A stretch of DNA of 15,483 nt from Rhodoferax sp. (GTDB taxonomy: Bacteria; Pseudomonadota; Gammaproteobacteria; Burkholderiales; Burkholderiaceae_C). Where the stretch lies: the NCBI GenBank assembly GCA_029946045.1, contig JAQSDS010000411.1:1-15483 (forward strand). The letters are read 5' to 3'. Position 1 is the stretch's first letter. The number at the start of each line of letters is the position of its first letter. The translations under genes were made by a program, and so were the position numbers. Of the stretch, positions 12,656 through 15,483 are shown one piece after another. The notes beneath the pieces are model-generated. The model ran no database searches. It saw nothing but the letters and a program-made list of their open reading frames with translations, and was not told where the DNA came from.

Positions 12656-14026
12656 GTGAACACTTTCTTTGCTTGGGTGCTGCTCGCTCTGGGTCTTTTC
12701 AATCTGGCTTTGCTGGTGATGGTGTTCCTGCGCAGCGCCCGCGTTGACACCTCACAAACCGATCAACTGATGCAACAGGTCAGGGACAGCGCTGATCGGC
12801 TGGAGCGTGAGCTGCGCCGCGACATCCTGGATACCTCGCGCGACAGTCGCCAGGAATTGGCCCTGTCCTTGTCCACTTTTCAGCAAACGCTGGTGCAACA
12901 GGGCGCAGAAGCCACCCGCACGCAAAACACGCAAATTGACGCTTTTGGCCAGCAGTTGGCCTTGTTGCAAAAAACCTTGCACGACACGCTTACTAACCAG
13001 TTGTCTGGTTTGAGTGAGTCCAACGCGCGGCGCATGAACGAAATCCGCGAGACGCTGGAGAAACAACTCGCGCAGTTACAGACCAGCAATTCGGCCAAGC
13101 TCGATGAAATGCGCGCCACGGTCGATGAAAAATTGCAAAGCACGCTGCAGGCGCGTCTGGGTGAGAGCTTCAAGCAGGTGGCCGACCGCCTTGAGCAGGT
13201 CCATAAGGGGCTGGGTGAAATGCAAACCCTGGCGCAAGGTGTCGGAGACCTCAAGCACCTGCTGACCAACGTTAAGACGCGTGGCATTTTTGGCGAGGCG
13301 CAACTCGCTTCGCTGCTGGAGCAGGTGTTTGTAGCGGACCAGTACGCGGCCCAGGTGGCGACGCGCCCGGGCAGCAAAAACGTGGTCGACTTCGCCATCA
13401 AGCTGCCGGGCCGGTCTGAATCAGGTGCGCCCTTGTGGTTGCCGATCGATGCCAAGTTTCCGAATGAAGACTACGAACGCCTGCTCGACGCCCAGGGCCG
13501 CGCCGATGCGCCGGCGGCTGAACTGGCCGCCCGTGGGCTAGAGCAGCGCATTCGGCTGGAGGCCAAATCAATCGCTGAAAAATACCTGGAGCCACCTTAC
13601 ACCACGGACTTTGCCATCCTGTTTCTGCCCACCGAAGGCCTGTACGCCGAAGTGCTACGCCGCCCCGGCCTGATGGAATCGCTGCAGCGCGACTGCCGGG
13701 TGACGCTGGCAGGGCCCACCACCTTGCTGGCCATGCTGAGCTCGCTGCAAATGGGCTTCAGAACTCTGGCGCTCGAAAAACGCTCCAGCGAAGTCTGGCA
13801 GGTGTTGGGCGCGGTCAAAACCGAATTTGGCAAGTTTGGCGACGTGTTGGCCAAGGTCAAGTCGCAGACCGAAACCGTCCTCAAAACCATTGACGGCGCG
13901 CAAACCCGCAGCCGCGCCATGGGGCGGGCGCTGAAGAACGTAGAGGCCTTGTCTGACACCCAAAGCGCGGCACTGATCGTGCAAGACGCAGATTTCGACA
14001 GCCCGGACGGGCCAGCGGTGCCGTGA
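12656..14026 (+). CDS. rmuC: RmuC family protein (DNA recombination limiting factor)
   Basis: A 456-residue RmuC family protein. E. coli RmuC limits recombination at short inverted repeats, and the family shows a predicted nuclease-like fold. The N-terminus is a single hydrophobic helix (about residues 4-25, FFAWVLLALGLFNLALLVMVF). A long charged coiled coil follows to about residue 195. The RmuC domain then begins at LKHLLTNVKTRGIFGEAQLASLLEQVF and continues with KNVVDFAIKLPG, LWLPIDAKFPNEDYERLL, EPPYTTDFAILFLPTEGLYAEV and AGPTTLLAMLSSLQMGFRTLALEK. The start is GTG at 12656, supported by AGAGGA five bases upstream. It lies 52 bases after the ghrB-like gene and may be co-transcribed with it. 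Its stop overlaps the start of the MFS gene (GTGA), implying coupled translation. Confidence 0.93.
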   Translation: MNTFFAWVLLALGLFNLALLVMVFLRSARVDTSQTDQLMQQVRDSADRLERELRRDILDTSRDSRQELALSLSTFQQTLVQQGAEATRTQNTQIDAFGQQLALLQKTLHDTLTNQLSGLSESNARRMNEIRETLEKQLAQLQTSNSAKLDEMRATVDEKLQSTLQARLGESFKQVADRLEQVHKGLGEMQTLAQGVGDLKHLLTNVKTRGIFGEAQLASLLEQVFVADQYAAQVATRPGSKNVVDFAIKLPGRSESGAPLWLPIDAKFPNEDYERLLDAQGRADAPAAELAARGLEQRIRLEAKSIAEKYLEPPYTTDFAILFLPTEGLYAEVLRRPGLMESLQRDCRVTLAGPTTLLAMLSSLQMGFRTLALEKRSSEVWQVLGAVKTEFGKFGDVLAKVKSQTETVLKTIDGAQTRSRAMGRALKNVEALSDTQSAALIVQDADFDSPDGPAVP

Positions 14027-15198
14027 CCACCACCGTGGCTCCGTTGGGGTCGGTGGCACTCATCCGCCTGATCGGTGGCCACATCAGTTTGCATGCCTGC
14101 ATGGCCGGCATGCGCATGGCCGCACCGCTGATGGCACTGCGCGAAGGGCACAGCGCCCTGGCCGTGGGATTGTTGCTGTCCTTGTTTGCCCTGACCCAGG
14201 TGTTTCTGGCATTGCCAGCCGGTCGTTATGCGGATCGCAACGGATTTAAACGACCGGTGGGGTTTGGCGTGCTGGCCGCCAGCGCCGGGGCCGGTCTGGC
14301 GGTGGCCTTTCCAATTTTTCCTGTGCTGTGCCTGAGCGCGCTGATGACAGGGGGGGCTACCGGCGTGGCGTCCATCAGCCTGCAACGCCATGTGGGGCGT
14401 TCAGCGCAAAACAACACCGAACTCAAGCGCATGTTCAGCTGGTTGTCTATTGGTCCGGCGCTGTCCAACTTTATCGGGCCGCTGGCTGCGGGTTTGCTGA
14501 TTGACCTGGCTGGTTTTCGAATGGCGTTTTTTGCGCTCGCTTGTATGCCCTTGATGACCTGGCTGTGGGTGCGTCACACCCTGGAGCTGCCTCCGATACC
14601 GGTCAAAACCGGCTCCAGCAAGGGGGGTGCCTGGGACTTGCTGCGTGATCCGATGATCCGTCGGCTGATGTTGGTGAACTGGTTGCTGTCGTCCTGCTGG
14701 GATGTGCACACGTTTGTGGTGCCGGTGCTGGGGCACGAACGGGCTTTAAGCGCGTCGGCCATCGGGGCGATTTTAGGCAGCTTCGCCCTGGCGGCAACCG
14801 CCGTCCGGGTGGCCTTGCCCCTGTTGGCGGCTCATTTGCATGAGTGGGTGGTGGTGACCACAGCCATGCTGGCCACGGCCATGCTGTTTGCGCTTTACCC
14901 GTTCATGCCCGACGCGCTCACGATGGGGTTGTGCTCGGTTTTATTGGGTATTTCGCTGGGTTCGGTGCAGCCGATGATCATGAGCACCTTGCACCAGATC
15001 ACCCCAGAGGCGCGCCATGGCGAGGCACTTGGCTTTCGGTTGATGGCCATCAATGCATCCAGCGTGCTGATGCCCCTGTTGTTTGGCAGCGCCGGTGCCG
15101 TGGTGGGTGTGTCGCTGGTGTTCTGGACGGTGGGCGCCAGCGTGGCTGCCGGCGCGCGCTCGGCCTGGCACCTGCGCCCGCCAGTTCACAAGCCGTAA
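14023..15198 (+). CDS. MFS transporter
   Basis: A 391-residue major facilitator superfamily permease with about twelve predicted helices. Helix 1 begins near residue 9. The loop 2-3 signature motif A reads GRYADRNGFKRPVG (Gly67, Asp71, Arg72, Gly74, Lys76). A central basic loop around residues 185-210 separates the two halves, and the second half ends with LGISLGSVQPMIMSTLHQITPEARHGEALGFRLMAINASS. PEARHGEALGFR resembles the equivalent loop of drug/sugar efflux MFS members. No substrate can be read from the sequence. The start is GTG at 14023, overlapping the rmuC stop as GTGA, so it is likely expressed together with rmuC. Its 3' end overlaps the convergent LOG-family gene by 13 bases. Confidence 0.9.
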   Translation: MTTTVAPLGSVALIRLIGGHISLHACMAGMRMAAPLMALREGHSALAVGLLLSLFALTQVFLALPAGRYADRNGFKRPVGFGVLAASAGAGLAVAFPIFPVLCLSALMTGGATGVASISLQRHVGRSAQNNTELKRMFSWLSIGPALSNFIGPLAAGLLIDLAGFRMAFFALACMPLMTWLWVRHTLELPPIPVKTGSSKGGAWDLLRDPMIRRLMLVNWLLSSCWDVHTFVVPVLGHERALSASAIGAILGSFALAATAVRVALPLLAAHLHEWVVVTTAMLATAMLFALYPFMPDALTMGLCSVLLGISLGSVQPMIMSTLHQITPEARHGEALGFRLMAINASSVLMPLLFGSAGAVVGVSLVFWTVGASVAAGARSAWHLRPPVHKP

Positions 15199-15483
15199 AA
15201 GTCTTTGATCAAGGCCCAGGCGGTTTCGGGTTCATCTGCATAGTGGAAAAGCTTGAGGTCTTCGGCCGCGATCGCGCCTTCCTCGACCAGTACGTCAATG
15301 TTGATCAGGCGTTTCCAATACTCGGTGCCATACAACACGATGGGCACGGGTTTGGCTTTGCGGGTCTGAACCAAGGTGATCACTTCAAACAGTTCGTCCA
15401 GCGTGCCAAAACCGCCGGGAAAAGCCACTAAGGCTTTGGCCCGCATCATGAAGTGCATCTTGCGCAGCGCAAAGTAGTGAAAC
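15186..15483 (-). CDS. LOG family protein, C-terminal part (runs off right edge)
   Basis: Partial gene; the reverse-strand frame is open at the window edge, so the N-terminal part is missing. The visible 98 residues start FHYFALRKMHFMMRAKALVAFPGGFGTLDELFEV. The PGGxGTxxE motif defines the LOG/TIGR00730 Rossmann-fold family, often misannotated as lysine decarboxylase. Many members are cytokinin riboside 5'-monophosphate phosphoribohydrolases, but bacterial members include other nucleotide hydrolases such as PpnN. MMRAKALVAFPGGFGTLDELFE plus ITLVQTRKAKPVPIVLYG is typical of the long LOG-like subgroup. An ATG at 15458 should not be taken as the start because homology continues upstream of it. 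It converges on the MFS gene with a 13-base overlap and no terminator between them. Confidence 0.92.
   Translation of the reverse strand, partial: FHYFALRKMHFMMRAKALVAFPGGFGTLDELFEVITLVQTRKAKPVPIVLYGTEYWKRLINIDVLVEEGAIAAEDLKLFHYADEPETAWALIKDFYGL

Noticed and set aside
14844..15431. Forward open frame running across the MFS end and the LOG gene
   Set aside because: It is out of frame with the MFS gene and antisense to a clear PGGxGT protein.
15186..15483. Lysine decarboxylase
   Set aside because: The PGGxGTxxE family was historically named so, but members are LOG-type nucleotide phosphoribohydrolases with no PLP-binding site.

Overview
The window looks like ordinary chromosome from a betaproteobacterium, most likely the Comamonadaceae (a Rhodoferax- or Polaromonas-like organism). 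I infer this from the GC-rich codon use, the coaBC-dut pair, the SlyD-like and L16-hydroxylase genes, and the style of the proteins; I could not test it by searching. Coding density is very high. I see no tRNA, rRNA, insertion sequence, integrase or CRISPR array.

Left part (1-4004): coaBC (coenzyme A synthesis) and dut (dUTPase) run rightward and overlap by 4 bases. A SlyD-like FKBP prolyl isomerase runs leftward and converges on dut. It diverges across 40 bases from a rightward JmjC/cupin hydroxylase of the RoxA/YcfD type, which acts on ribosomal protein L16. A tiny Ala/Pro-rich lipoprotein gene follows, with its own promoter, upstream repeats and an intrinsic terminator.

Centre (4079-11418): ten leftward genes form one tightly overlapping operon for a multisubunit Mrp/Mnh-type cation/proton antiporter-like complex. 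The order of transcription is mnhE, mnhF, mnhG, a fused MbhD/MbhE-like protein (the C-terminal part of MrpA), mnhB, mnhC, an MnhD-like subunit, a second MnhD-like subunit, an 89-residue membrane protein, and a third, longer NuoL/M/N-like subunit. No full-length MrpA is present. The first eight genes follow the order of the antiporter half of archaeal Mbh/Mbs complexes, but no hydrogenase or other redox subunit is present. The third antiporter-like subunit has lost the TM7 lysine of the proton path. This operon is the best candidate for an incompletely described system.

Right part (11419-15483): a 204-base divergent intergenic region with a palindrome and an inverted repeat separates the operon from a rightward set. 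That set is a GhrB-type glyoxylate/hydroxypyruvate reductase, an RmuC-family protein and an MFS transporter; the last two overlap by 4 bases. A leftward LOG-family gene overlaps the end of the MFS gene by 13 bases and runs off the right edge.

The antiporter-like operon would sit in the cytoplasmic membrane and couple proton flow to cation, or possibly other, transport. Its neighbours are housekeeping genes for cofactor synthesis, nucleotide sanitation, protein folding, ribosome modification and reduction of glyoxylate-type acids. Nothing in them points to the operon's physiological substrate.
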